A DNA stretch of 64,000 bases, taken from the NCBI GenBank assembly GCA_029582165.1, contig CM055883.1:17640501-17704500 (forward strand), given 5' to 3'. The first letter of the stretch is position 1. Every line of letters begins with the position of its first letter. Shown here piece by piece: positions 44,961 through 56,888 of the stretch. The translations under genes and the position numbers were made by a program. A model generated the notes under the pieces. It did not search any database. It was not told the origin of the DNA and saw only the letters and a program-made list of their open reading frames with translations. This DNA comes from Portulaca oleracea (lineage: Eukaryota; Streptophyta; Magnoliopsida; Caryophyllales; Portulacaceae).

Positions 44961-45451
44961 CGGTATGATATTTGTTACTTTAAGGGATGTGGTATCCCGC
45001 CCGCATAATAAAATATGATTTGGTTGGGTTTTAAGGGTTAAAGGTTTGCGAAATGTTTTGACTTGTTCCCTCTCCCCAAAAGGAATTGAAATGAACTTAA
45101 ACTGTTTTAAACGTTAGGGGTAGACATTATTGAGATTTCCCCCTCATTTTCTGAAATGTTTTGATTTCAGGTGAAGATCTAAATCTTTGAGGGACGGGAA
45201 TTAGAAGTGAGGACGACGAGTCTAGAAGTCCTTGAACCTTTTATATTGTTTTCGTTATGAATTCTTAAAGTTTGTTGAGTTGTTAGTAGTTGCCGTTAGC
45301 AGACAGTTGTGTTTTCCTTTCTCGCCTTGTATTCTTTCGGGGATACGGCAGTGACGCCCAAACTAAATTTGAAGTCTTCCGCTAAATTTTGCCTGTTAAC
45401 GTTAGTTTGACTTTGACCTTTTTATAATTGAATTTCCGGGGCGTTACATAA

Positions 45452-45463
45452 TGGTATCAGAGC
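45452..45463 (+). other. Primer-binding site for tRNA-iMet
   Basis: TGGTATCAGAGC lies three bases after the LTR end; this is the complement of the plant initiator tRNA-Met 3' end used by many chromoviruses and copia elements. Confidence 0.92.
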
Positions 45464-46444
45464 TCTGGGTTGCGACCTGGTAGCTCCTAAGTGTCCCTTA
45501 GGTTTAGTTAGACCTTAGGATGCTACGTTCGGAGTGATGAGTGTAGGATGGGGGGTATGGAATGTTTGTCTGTTACTTGGATTTCTTATATGTTGTAAGT
45601 CTGTGCTTGATTATTATATTTTTCATATGTTGGAATGTATATCGTCACCTTTGCTATGAGCATGAGACTTTAGCTCCTCTAAAAGACTTGAAACCCGAGG
45701 TGGGTACGGAATGCAACCCCAAGGAGGGTCTAGAAGCAAAAGAAGACCTCCGATGAGAACTTGGAGGCTGAAAGAGAGCTGGACATACGACGAGTAGTCG
45801 CTGGAAATTTTAGGTTGCAGAGAAGGTAGCCTCAATGAAAGACAGAGCCTTAGAATGAGGCTCTGGTAGAGTTCAAGGTGGAAGCAGACTCCGAGGAGGA
45901 CTTGGGGGATGAGTTTGATGATCCTGATTGGACCCCAATCGTGGTTCGCAGGAACCCTTTCTCGTATGAGAACACTCTAAGTAGAGTTAGTAAAAGAGTA
46001 GTGGGATTAGTCCCAAGTAGTAATACTTACGTGTAATTAGTGTTTGGTTGTTTAAATTTATAACCGTGTGGTTTGTTGCTTTTGTTAGCCCCAGTTAGGA
46101 GAGAATGGAACTTTATGTTATGCTCGGGTGCAAGTGATATGAAATAATGAAATTCTTTTCTTGAGCTATTGTTATAATCTTATGAAAGTGAAAGGATGTT
46201 AGCAAATGATCAAGTGAAATGTGGAGTTAATCTCACAGATGGAACCCTTGAAATTTGTTGCAAGTACCAAAGTGTTGAAATGTGATGCTATTAAATGCGA
46301 TTAGAGTTAAAGTTATGTTTATGGTTCTGTTACTTGTTGAGTTCTTTTATGTTTTAGTCTAATGAGAGTAGTTAACTTCAGAATTCGTAAATACGTTGTG
46401 AGAATAAGAACCCTAGTAGTCTAAATCGACCCCTTTGAACCAGG
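45464..46444 (+). other. Element leader with a short acidic frame
   Basis: 45857-46036 is a 60-codon open frame without ATG (ADSEEDLGDEFDDPDWTPIV in its middle), likely a remnant of a pre-gag coding stretch. The rest shows nothing recognisable. Confidence 0.35.
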
Positions 46445-47566
46445 ATGTCGGACATAAATGGCTCTCAACCCAACAACGCTAATCGGGAGCGCTCGCAGTG
46501 CGGTGAACAAATACTCAAACCGCGACTGAACTGCGCCAACGCCTGGCTCATTTGATACCAGGGTCGAGTACGGCAACACCGGGGAACGACCTTGCTAGCA
46601 TGTTAATGATTGAGATGCTCGGCAAGCACGAGGACCTACTGAGGAAAGTGGTGGATCGACAAGGAGGAGAAAGGGAAGATGATCCCTCCACTCTTCTCCA
46701 AAGGTTTAATAGCTTTAACCCGCCCACTTACACAGGGGTAGCTGACCCCAAAGTCTTTGAAGATTGGGTTAGGGAGATTGAAAAGATTTTCGACACAACC
46801 CGTTGTCCCGAGGAGCTACGGGTGGATTTTGCTGCATACCACCTGAAGGAGGAGGCCGATCTATGGTGGGCTAGTGTGAAGGAGATACGAACCGAACCGG
46901 GTTTTGGTTGGAACCATTTTAAGGTTGTGCTGAAAGATCGGTTCTATCCTATGTCCCTTCAAAAGGCGAAAGAAAAGGAATTCATGGACTTACGCCAAGG
47001 AGAGCGTAGCGTGCTTGCTTACTCCACTAAATTCACCGAACTATCTCGGTTCGCACCTGCTCTTGTGTCTAGTGAGCAACTAAGGATGGATCGTTTCTGG
47101 GATGGATTGAACTGCAAAATTCAGGATCGGATGTCATCACGTGAGTTCACGTCTTACCAGAATATCTTTGAGAACGCCCTCCTCATCAGAAAGGGTAATG
47201 CACGACATGGAGCGACAACTTGGCACGCAAGGGCATAAGAGGAAAGAGTCGCCCCATTTCAACCCATCTCAACCCTACCAAGAGAAGAGGTTCCGCCCCA
47301 ACAATTGGCAAAGCAATCGGTCTTCAGGACGTACGCTCTCGAATGTCCCGACCTGCCGAAACTGTGGCCGACCTGGGCATTATGCTCGAGATTGTAGAAC
47401 AAGGATTGTTAGGGGAGGATGCTTTAAGTGTGGAAGCCCCCAACATCACATAAGACACTGTCCCCAGTTGACCTCGGAGGGCTATGACAATGAAAGCAAT
47501 GGAAATGATGGGAACAATGAAAACCAGAGAGCCTCACCTTTAAGTTATCAAGAACCTGGAAAGTAG
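46445..47566 (+). pseudogene. Chromovirus gag with two zinc knuckles, frameshifted
   Basis: ATG at 46445 opens MSDINGSQPNNANRERSQ and then loses frame near 46500; the gag frame resumes as TATELRQRLAHL at about 46521. The capsid region (PF03732-like) is recognisable: FNPPTYTGVADPKVFEDWVR, AAYHLKEEADLWWASV and DRFYP. A one-base gain in AAAGGG near 47193 shifts frame before VMHDMERQLG. Two CCHC knuckles follow, CRNCGRPGHYARDC (47354-47395) and CFKCGSPQHHIRHC (47420-47461), and the frame stops at 47564-47566 with no protease. The protein would package RNA in virus-like particles; this copy cannot make it intact. Confidence 0.88.
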
Positions 47567-47656
47567 AAGAGATGATGACAGCAAGTAGCCTCACCTGTGT
47601 TACTCTTAAAGGTACGTCAAGTTTCGAGGACGAAACTTCTTTTAAGAAGGTAATGA

Positions 47657-48277
47657 TGTAAAACCCCGAATTTTTGGTTAGCGCCAGTGTTAGTTCCGTT
47701 TGGGAGACCGTTGCTGTTGAGTTTAAGTTTCGAGGACGAAACTTCTTTTAAGAAGGTAATGATGTAAAACCCCGAAAAATCCAACGATGTTGACCGTGAC
47801 GTCGTTAGTAAGTTAGGTTTGACTTCGTCATTTATTATTATTCGTTTGTGTTTATTTATGCGAACGCTTGAGCTCGTAGGACCGTTGAGGGACTAACAAG
47901 GGTAGAATAGTAATTTCCGCTGGTTAATATTATTATTTGATTAATTACCTGAATATTATTTGCTATGTGATTATACGATTATTAGTATTAATATTATTAT
48001 TACTATTGTTAGAATTATTGGGTTATAGAAAAATCAGTTTTAATTGTTTAAATGGGTTGGGTTTGGATTAGATTGGGTTAATTTGGGCCTAAATTGGGTA
48101 TTAGTATAAAAACCCCCTAAACACATATCAAACCCTAATCTTTCTCCCAAACCCTAAGCCTACAACCCCTCTCTCTCTACCTCTCCTGCTTTGACCGAGC
48201 GCCGACCATCGAGCCGTCAGCGATCACCCCAACCACCAGACCCTTTTTCCCCCCCGTTCTTTCTCTTTTTCAATCGT

Positions 48278-48329
<52 letters not shown>

Positions 48330-49473
48330 CCCCCGCCTCTGCCACTAATGCACGCCCAGATGCGAGGAGGGCTCCAAGTTTTACTTCTGTTGCTGCTGTG
48401 CGTGTGAAACCCTGCGACCACCACTGCCCGACGACTTCCGACGACGCCCTGACCTCCGACGCACTCCCTCCGACCGTCGCACACCGCCACCGCAGCCAAG
48501 AAACACCCCTCTGCCCTGAACCCTACGTAAAAACCCTAACCCTAAAAACCCTAACTATTTTATCTTGTTTTTCCTTTTCTTTTTCTTTCTTTTCTTGTTT
48601 ATCTGATTTATATAATTGTAATATTATTGTTATTAAATTTTGTAATTTTTGTAATTAGGGGAAATTATTTGTAATCTTGTTCTTGGTTGTAATTATGTGT
48701 AAATTTATTATTTGTTATGTGTAATTTGTTTACTTGATATGTGTAATTTTTGTTATAAATTGTAATTAGATTTAGGTTGTAATAGTTGATTATTAGGGTT
48801 GAAAGTGATTCTTTAATATTCGTTATATTCTTTACATGAATCGTTTAGACCACAATATTATTGTATGTACGAATTTGGAAATTTATTACTTAGGTTAAAT
48901 TCTTGAATGTTTAGTTGTTTAATCGTTAAGTCCTTATTGTTTCTTAAGAATAAATTTTGTTAAGTTGTTAAATGAATTAGGTTGGTTACTTGTTATTAAA
49001 ACCTTAGATTCTTGATTGGTAGTTTTAATGTTTCTAAGTTCTTTATGTTTCTTTTACATGTAAACTTAGGCCTTTCTTGATTCTTGCAAATTAGTTAGGT
49101 TTCTTGTTTCATTAAGTTAAATATTCATATGTTCTTTAAATTCTCTTAGGGTTCATTCATGTTAATTTCATGTGTAATCTTGATTAAATAAGTGAGTTGG
49201 TTAAATTACTAAAAAGGAATTCGATTCTTGTTATTAATTCTTGATTCTTGATTATTTTCCCTTGTTATAACTTATTTGTAAATAATCCATGCTTTAATCT
49301 TTAAAATCTTGGTCAAGTAATTTATGTTTTAAGTAATTTTATGACCTTAGGTTTTATTAAAGTTATTAAAGGGTCTTTTATGTTTTCTAAATTAAGTTTA
49401 CTTCTACAAGTTTAATTGTTGGACCTAAGTTGAGTTGGACTTATATCTTAGACCCTAGCTACTGTTTCGAGTC
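47657..49473 (+). repeat. 3' LTR, truncated at its right end
   Basis: Module A (47657-47762) repeats the pre-LTR sequence AAGTTTCGAGGACGAAACTT and TTTTAAGAAGGTAATGA; the main LTR starts at 47763. It is nearly identical to 41910-43630, without the diverged 193-bp module found in the 5' LTR. Homology ends around 49470, where minus-strand Athila-like coding sequence begins; about 1.8 kb of LTR is missing. Confidence 0.85.
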
Positions 49474-49480
49474 AAATGGA

Positions 49481-50658
49481 TCATGACTCCTCTTCTTCCT
49501 CCTCATTTTCTTCTTCTTCCCCTCCTTCCTCAATGTCCTCCTCTTCTTCTCCAATGTTCTCCTCTTCTTCCTCACCACTGGACCCATCCGGACCACCAAC
49601 CTTGCGGTCACTAGGAACTTGACCACAAGACCAGTTGCGTTTCTTCGTGATATCCAACCACTCCTCGACATGGTCCGGATCTAAAAGAATCTTCGTGTTG
49701 TTGTCGTGTCCGTGGCAATAGATCGTGGCAGTTGGGTGCTTGGCGAGGATGTTCATTTTCTGCAACCGCACCTTGTCGATAGGATCCGGATCATAGCGCG
49801 GTGTCCACTTCTTCAAATAATTCCCAAAACCTTCCTGAACTAGGAAGTGGCAAATGATGTGCCCCATCCCGATAGTAGTGGGTCGGGTTTCCGTGCTAAT
49901 CTCTCGGAGACAGTGTAGAATGCAAGATCCGGTGTTGACCCGCTTACCCCTTATGGCATTGTAGATTACAAAAAGATCGTCCTTTCGAACCTTGGAGCGT
50001 CTGTCATCTCTCCCAAACCCTGAACTAGTCACAACTCTGTGGAAGATTCGAACAACTGGGTTGCAGAAGTCATGCCCCTTAGAGTTTTGGGGGCAATGAT
50101 ATCGGGGATATTCGCCCCTCATACCAAGGTTCATTCTCCTCCAACAGGTTAAGTCCATCATTGCCTGCTACTCATCAAAATTCGCGCATCGCTCATAGAG
50201 TCTCCCATCCTCGGGCAACCCCAACCGTCGGCAAAACGCTTCAAGTTGCATGACTTGTCTTTGTTGGCGACCCGGTATTCAAAATAAGCATCTTTTGTGC
50301 CATCATTGTGAAACTTCAAGGAGCTTAAAAATTCGAGGACGGGTTGATCCACAACTGATTCGTCAATCATAATGAATACCTCCCAACCAAGAACACCAAT
50401 GAGGTAATCGAAGCTCGGCTTGCAATGGATGGCTTCAATTGTTGCCGCATCATAAATATCCGGTGCACATATTTTCCCTGCTTGGAACGTTTCATACCGT
50501 CGTTTATGCTCTTTATCCCGGAAAGTCACATCTGCATCTCGTTCACACCGAATTAGTGTGGGCGTTTGCGCTTTGTAACGATCCTTTGTGAATGAGGACG
50601 GTCCCGGTTGCGAAGAAGAAGCTTCCTCGACTCGTGAACGCTTGTTCCTTCCACTCAT
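49481..50658 (-). pseudogene. Athila ORF1-type protein, frameshifted
   Basis: ATG at 50658 starts MSGRNKRSRVEEASSSQPGP. The body LEFLSSLKFHNDGTKDAYFE and the following NPVVRIFHRVV, FGRDD and KVRKDDLFVIYNAI match the layout of the Athila ORF-1 family (PF03078), found in Athila-type gypsy elements and of unclear function. The first frame stops at 50158-50160 and the continuation is in an overlapping frame, so a one-base frameshift separates the halves. The end is an unusual run of glutamates closing in a stop seven bases from the junction with the chromovirus LTR; whether this is the natural end or a truncation is unclear. Confidence 0.7.
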
Positions 50659-51648
50659 GATGAACAAAAGCAAGACTTGGCAAGAATTTTGCAAATAACA
50701 GTGCCTAAGTTCAAAGGTAAACCAAAAAGAATCGACACAAGCAACAAACACGTGAGTTTGAAAAGCTTATGCACAAAAATCACAAGGAATTACCTCAGAT
50801 CGGAGCACTTGAACGTGTATTCACCAAGGAGGACAACTTTTGCTTGTCAAAATGAACCAAACACACAGCATATACAAAAAGAACGCACAAAAAGCATAGA
50901 GACAACTTACTAACTCAGCTCATAATGTAAGTGTATGTGAAAATTCACCAAACTCTTAGTGCAGCAAGAATGTGTGTGTGTTTTGACAAATGATATGCAA
51001 CAATTTCTCACACAAAGCACTAAAATAGGAACAAAGAACTCAAACTCAGCTCACTAAAACAGCTTACTATGTGAATGTGTGTGTAAATCTGCAGGAACTT
51101 CCAGTGCTACTAGTGTGTGTGTGCTTGAACAAGTGAAAAACAGAAACTTCACATACACAACACTGAGCAAGAACACTCCACTCGAACTCAAAACACAATG
51201 AGGCAGAATCAGGTGTAAAAATTGACAAATTCGAACCCTAACTCAATAGAGCATGTCAAACGAACCAAAACCAGATGAGAGGGGAGGGATTTCGCACAAT
51301 TTACCAAAGGAATACCTCACTCAGCTGTGTATACCAAGGACTTGGACAATGTCGCACAGTTGGACGCAAATCTGGGCAGAACTCGATTCCCAGCAGAAAG
51401 TGTTCGCAACAGCAGGGGAAGAAATTAGGGTTTGGGGATCGAAAATGGGAAGAAGAGTGACGAATTGAGAGTTGAGAGGGAAGGAATGGGTGTGAGTGAG
51501 GTTCCTTTGCAGTCGCGAGTGTTAGGGCATAGAGAGGGTGAGTGACGAGGGAGAAGGAAAAGAAATGAGAAAAGTGGAAGAAAATCGGGATTTTTAGGGC
51601 TGGAAATGCTCGGAAATGCTCGTTAGCGATAAAGTGTCGGGTAGCAAG
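50659..51648. other. Leader of the Athila ORF1-type gene, no gene seen
   Basis: Upstream (minus sense) of the ORF1 start up to the nested element. Moderately GC-rich, with repeated short words such as GTGTGTGTG near 50970, 51076 and 51113. No supported frame. Confidence 0.4.
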
Positions 51649-53018
51649 TGTCTTCGGTTGTAATTTTTGTGGTTTTATAAGTTAGGGATGTCGGTCCACA
51701 GGGATGGGTGTGAGGCTTGATTAAGGTAATCGGTTCGTGTAAATGGGTTTTTCTCAAGTGCGGAAAGCGATAAATTATGTAAAGAAAGCATTTAAATCTA
51801 ACCTAGACATGATAATAATAAAGAAAGCAATTAAAAGAAAGCAATAAAGAAAGCACTTAAAGATGAAAGCAATTAAAATGCATGGATGAAGACAATGAAT
51901 GAACAATGAAATTGGGAACGAGAAATTATACCTTTGATGACTAATCTTCAATAAACCTTCAATCTACACTTGAATTTCCCCCGAAAAAACAAGAAATTGT
52001 GGTTTGGATTACCAAGAATCCCTCAAATTCTCACTAGTAAGTAGAATTGGAGTTCCTTGACCCTCCTCCCCACTAAAAATGGAGTTGATGTGGCTAACCC
52101 TAGAAAGCTTTGAAATCAAGTCAACAATGGAGATTAGAGAGAGAGAGAGAGAGAGAGAGGAAAAGAGAGAGAAAGCTTGTAAAACTTCAATGAGAATGCT
52201 TGAAAGAAGAGTTTAATAACAATTGCAAGAAAACTTGAAGAAAGCATGAAGAACAATTGAGAAAACTTGAAGAACAATTAAAGAAAGCAATTAAAGAAAG
52301 CAATTAAATCTAATCTACTCCTAAAACTACCTAGGCTATTTGATTATTTAGATTAATACAAGTGGGTATTTATAGAAGAAGGAAAAATACAACCCAAAAC
52401 CCTAGGACAAATCACAGCACGCGCGTCTGCAGACAGAGTGGCTCGGGCGAGCCAGCGTTCTGGCAGGTGTTTTTGTTGCCCCAGAAGCCTGGCTCGGGCG
52501 AGCCAGCAGATGGATCGGGCGAGCCAGCGTTTTGGGCAGTTTTCCCTTGCCGACTTCAAACGCGCATAACTTCTTCATCCGAACTCCGTTTTAGGCCCGT
52601 AAGACATCGATGGAAAGCTCTCGGTGTGAACTTTAAGTTTCCAAAATGTCAGACCTATCGGAGTTGTAACGAAGGAGTTATGACCCAAAGGGTGAAGGCA
52701 CACGTATTTCAAACCTTTGAGTTTGTACCGTTCCACTGTTTTGCGCCAATCTTGATATGGAATTTCCGACTTCGGTTTCGCCTCGGCTCTCGGCTCGGGT
52801 TTACTTGGTTTGACTCGGATCTCGGCTCGGGTTGACTTGGTTTGACTCGGGAAATAGCTCGGGATTCCCTAAAAACCTTCAATTAAGCCCAAACTTCTTC
52901 TAACTCCTTATTTTCCTACAAAACACCAAATCATTATATCTAATATATAAATAGGGGTTAAAACAAGCAAATATACCCTATGAAAGATAAGAAATTCGGC
53001 TCGGAACGAGGCCGAACA
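51649..53018 (-). repeat. 3' LTR of the non-autonomous element
   Basis: 1370 bp. Contains a GA repeat at 52136-52159 and three copies of the hairpin core TGGCTCGGGCGAGCCA (one with GATCGGG) at about 52440-52530. Confidence 0.9.
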
Positions 53019-54975
53019 CCACTCCAACACAAGGGTTTGCTCGCCCCGAGCAAACTAAAAACGAAGAAAAGGACTAAAAAGAAAAACTAAAAACCTAACT
53101 CACTTTCGCGGGAATCGCAAATGCATTTAGCACGTGCATCAAGCCCTTTAAACCCCCCGGCAGCCCGGGTGGACGAGGTAGGTCTCGTTAGGGTTTATAG
53201 CAACTAGACCCACAAAAGCCATAGAAAAAGGAAAGAGGGAAAGTGAAAAACAAAACAAGTTTAAAAAGAAAAGAAAAAAAGAACTGCTCGTTTCAATGAA
53301 TCAAGTCGTTTCAATTAAGAAAACGGTATTAATCCTCCAAAAGGAACCGTTATGAGCATCTCACAACGCCTAACCCAGACAATTGCCAATCTTAGAAGTT
53401 TTTTATTCCTTACACCTCATGTAGAGTTTAATCCCATTTGAAAGAGTTTTAAACAGTTCTAATCGATCCCGGACGACCCAAAAAACTCACACCCGAGCTT
53501 ACAAAATAGCGAAACGAACAAAGGAAAGGAAAGAGTTGCCCCTCCCCGCATTTGGTCGCCCTTGGCTTGGTGAGGGCCGCAGGTGATGCAAGGAAGAGCC
53601 CCTCACTTTATTAACACTTCAAACTTTTTCTTCTTTTTAATGTCGGTATTAGCCTTATTTTCGGGAATTGGACGACCCATATAAGGGGTATACCCTCCCA
53701 ACACGGTCTTTTCCATTCGCCTCTCCGTCGCAAAGCGATATAGGAGGAGGGTTAAGGGGCATCCGTGCCGTACCACTGATACCGGGCCCGTGTAGGTTGG
53801 CTAAGTGTATGGTGGTTGATGTCGTAAACACGACACGCCCCACTTAGTCAAATTATTTAATTTTGCTGCTATTTTCTTACTTTTGCTTTGGCTTTTGCTT
53901 TTTCTCTTTTTTTCTTTTTCTTTTTGGAAAACAAGCTCGGATATGAACCCCTAGAATCTCTTAGTTTCAACCAGAACATAAAAAGAAGAAATGGAATCTC
54001 ACTAGACACTTGATGAAAAGAATCTAATTAAGGTAAGTCATGACAATCGCCCCCGTTAGGGTCGAAAATGCTCAAACCGGTTTCTTTTAAAGAAGATTAA
54101 GAACGGCTTCCTGATTTCAACAACGAAATCCAAGAAATAAAGCAAAAACAAAAACAAAACGAAAAACGAAAACTTTCAAGGTTTTTCACTCCCTTTTTTT
54201 CTCCTTTTCACACAAAATTTTTCAAATTTTTCGACACAAACTACGAAAAACGAAAACAAAGACTCAAAACTAGGTGATCTACCCATGACAAATGGAAGTA
54301 TCACCCCCCACTCCCACAGAAAACTTCACAATGTCCCCATTGTGAGAAGAAGGGTGTCACAAATAAGGTAAAAAACCTAAAAACACACAACAAACAATAA
54401 TTGGTGGCGACCCGAGCCCACACGGCTCTAACAACAATAATATCCCAACATTCACACTCAAGGGGTTCGCCACCCAAAAAGAAAATCAAGCATGCATCAT
54501 GGATCATCGATATATTCACATAAAGAGAGGGTGGCAAGAAGTTACCTCAAGATCTTCAATTAAAAGCACTCAATCCACGATCCAAAGAACATCACACCAT
54601 AGGTTAGAAATAAACAAGAAAAACATACTATGTGTGATGGTTCACATGCAAAATAAAAAGGAAAAACAAACTATACAAGACACTAAGGACTAATGAACTA
54701 AGAAAACAAACTAAAATATTTACAAAACGACTCTTTTTTTTCTTTTCTTAGACTCGAATACCGGAATACATACTACCCTCCCACTCCAACACAAAGAGGT
54801 TGTCGTGTCCTCAAAATGGAAACAGAAGTAGGTAAGCAAGCACCCCAAAATAAAAGAAAATGACACACACAAAAAGAAAATAAAAGAAGAAAAGAAAGAC
54901 CAACTCACCAATTATACAAGAAGGGTGAGGAAGGATATTACCTCAAAGGTATCTTATCAAGAAATTCACTCCTTC
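53019..54975 (-). other. Non-coding interior of the non-autonomous element
   Basis: Between the coding stretch and the 3' LTR, where pol would be expected. Low-complexity pyrimidine/purine tracts; the short open frames have no recognisable domains. Confidence 0.5.
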
Positions 54976-56705
54976 TCACCTTAAGATATCGGGCATCATG
55001 TCAGAACCATTCAACGCCCGGAGTAACAAATCATGCATCCTCTCATGCATCTCAGAATGGTGATGGTAAGAGCACACTCGCAATAGCACATAAACAAACA
55101 TTAGTGCCCTTAACAATTTATCAAATGCCTTAGAAAAGTCATAGAACTGATGAAATTCATGAATATACAAGACTTTTCTAGGCACGGTGAAATGAGACAT
55201 GACAAATGGATCCTCCCATTGACTCGTAAATGGAGATTGGGTATACAAATCAACAGGAGGGAACAATACAACACATTCCTGGATATGCTCATGCGAATAC
55301 TTGGATGCCAACAATGGTTCAAACTCAATATCCATGCAATTTTCATCAAACACAGATTCCAAATCACAACTTTCATCCAAATAATCATAATCGTCAATAG
55401 GTGATAAGGAAAACAGAGGGTTAGACCACATCATAACACTCCCAACATCACAACAAACAAGCACATCTTCATCTTCTTCAATATCAGACTCACAAGAAGA
55501 ACTATCAACATCAAAAGACAAAGGTGCATCATCCAAATCAACATCAAAAGTGAAAGTGGAAGGTTCAGGGTCATAACTCATAGTGAATGACTCATAAAGC
55601 ATGTCATCATCAAAAGCATCATTGTCAACAACCAAGTTCAAACAATCATGATCATTCCCCAAAGAATTATGCTCATCATCACAAGTATGCACATAAATAG
55701 GCTCACATACAAGGGTAGCTAATGCCACACTAATGCAATGATCCTCAATGAAAGTGAACAAATCGGTATCAAGCACACATTCAATCACAACAGATTCAAT
55801 TTCACCCTTAACAAGATCATGCTCAATTGCATCACAAGCATAATGGCATTCGATAAACTCAACTTTTTCTTCACACAAAGGCATGGACAAGGGTGTGGAC
55901 AATGGTTCGTCATCTAGCATGTTTTCAACAAATTCTACATCATCACACACAGAATCATCATGTTCCTCATGCTCACTGGGTGGGGCTAGAGCTAAGGAAT
56001 TACTAAGTAGTCCAAGGCATGGTCGGTTATAATAGTCATCATCCTCATCATACACAGCAGAATCAACATGCATTTCAGGACTCAAAGACGATGAATGACC
56101 TATTTCAACATTCGAATCAACCATTTGTGAAGAAGGAGTTACTACCCTTTGATTACTCTCATGGACAAATTCACACATATACTCATTCATGTTCGCACAT
56201 AATTTTTCTATCACTTGAAGGAAACCACTGTAGCTTGCAAACAAGAAATTGAACTATGATACGGCGAATCACACAAGGAGCACACGGAAGGAGACTCAAC
56301 ATCGACACTTTGGGAAAGATCATAACAGTTTTCCACATATCCCCCATCATAAGATTGATTATCAACAAACACGGGGTATTCACATGACTGTTCAGTTTCG
56401 GTCCCAAAGGGTGGTGCATAAGGAGGTTGGAAGCTAGGACTAACATTTTGTTGTTCAAACTCATAGGAATCCCTAGACAACCATTCAAGTAACTCCCATG
56501 CTTTTTCTTCACCTAAACAAGAAAACCCGTAATAATCTAAAAGGTTTCGGGTCTCATAATTCACACCCTCACTAACAATTCCCAAAAGAGATAATGTATC
56601 ATAAAAGATACCATATAATTCACATTGAACACGATAATCATGTAATCTAGCAAAATACCTCCAAAATATTTCATGCTCAAATTGAGGGAATTGGGGACTA
56701 TCCAT
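54976..56705 (-). pseudogene. Gag-like and acidic protein of the non-autonomous element
   Basis: ATG at 56705 starts MDSPQFPQFEHEIFWRYFAR, then YETRNLLDYYGFSCLGEEKA, LEWLSRDSYEFEQ and a Cys/His cluster CSLCDSPYHSSISC. This resembles gag-like proteins of plant gypsy elements that carry helical domains before a zinc-binding motif. The frame stops at 56211-56213, but coding continues in another phase as ASYSGFLQVIEKLCANMNEY, so a one-base shift lies right after the Cys/His cluster. The second part (to 54976) is very rich in D, E, S and C, with repeated DVD/DDA motifs and a more basic, histidine-containing end. Its role is unknown. If the shift were programmed, a single ~575-aa product would result; a mutation is the simpler reading. 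Confidence 0.6.
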
Positions 56706-56869
56706 AACTCTCTTTTTTCTATTTTTCTAATTTTCTATTTTTTTCTTTTTCTTTTCTTTTCTCACTTTTTTCGATATTCAATCTTTTTCGCTACATTTTT
56801 CTAGCATAATCGAGAAAGCAATAAACTATGTACACACAAACCAATAGCCTAATCTACAAAATAACGCCA

Positions 56870-56887
56870 TCCCCGGCAATGACGCCA
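56870..56887 (-). other. Primer-binding site for tRNA-Asp
   Basis: Minus strand TGGCGTCATTGCCGGGGA, one base after the LTR end; differs at a single base from the related site at 61760-61777. Confidence 0.85.
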
Positions 56888-56888
56888 T

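Larger units (their letters stand above)
41608..45448 (+). repeat. 5' LTR with three stacked TGTAAAACCCC starts
   Basis: LTR-like starts occur at 41608, 41717 and 41910. The first module (41608-41716) ends with the polypurine-tract-like sequence TTTAAGGGGGTAATGA. The second (41717-41909) is a diverged copy of the first ~190 bp of the main LTR starting at 41910. The LTR ends TTTCCGGGGCGTTACA. Confidence 0.82.
41608..49473 (+). mobile_element. Young gag-only chromovirus-type LTR retrotransposon, 3' LTR cut off
   Basis: 5' LTR 41608-45448, tRNA-iMet primer site, leader, broken gag, then directly the 3' LTR from 47657, which stops being homologous at about 49473. Protease, reverse transcriptase, RNase H and integrase are absent between gag (ends 47566) and the 3' LTR. 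The LTRs are nearly identical where both exist, apart from small indels in GC-rich and CT-rich parts. This indicates a recent origin despite coding loss. The same family left the solo LTR at 29180-32812. Confidence 0.88.
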
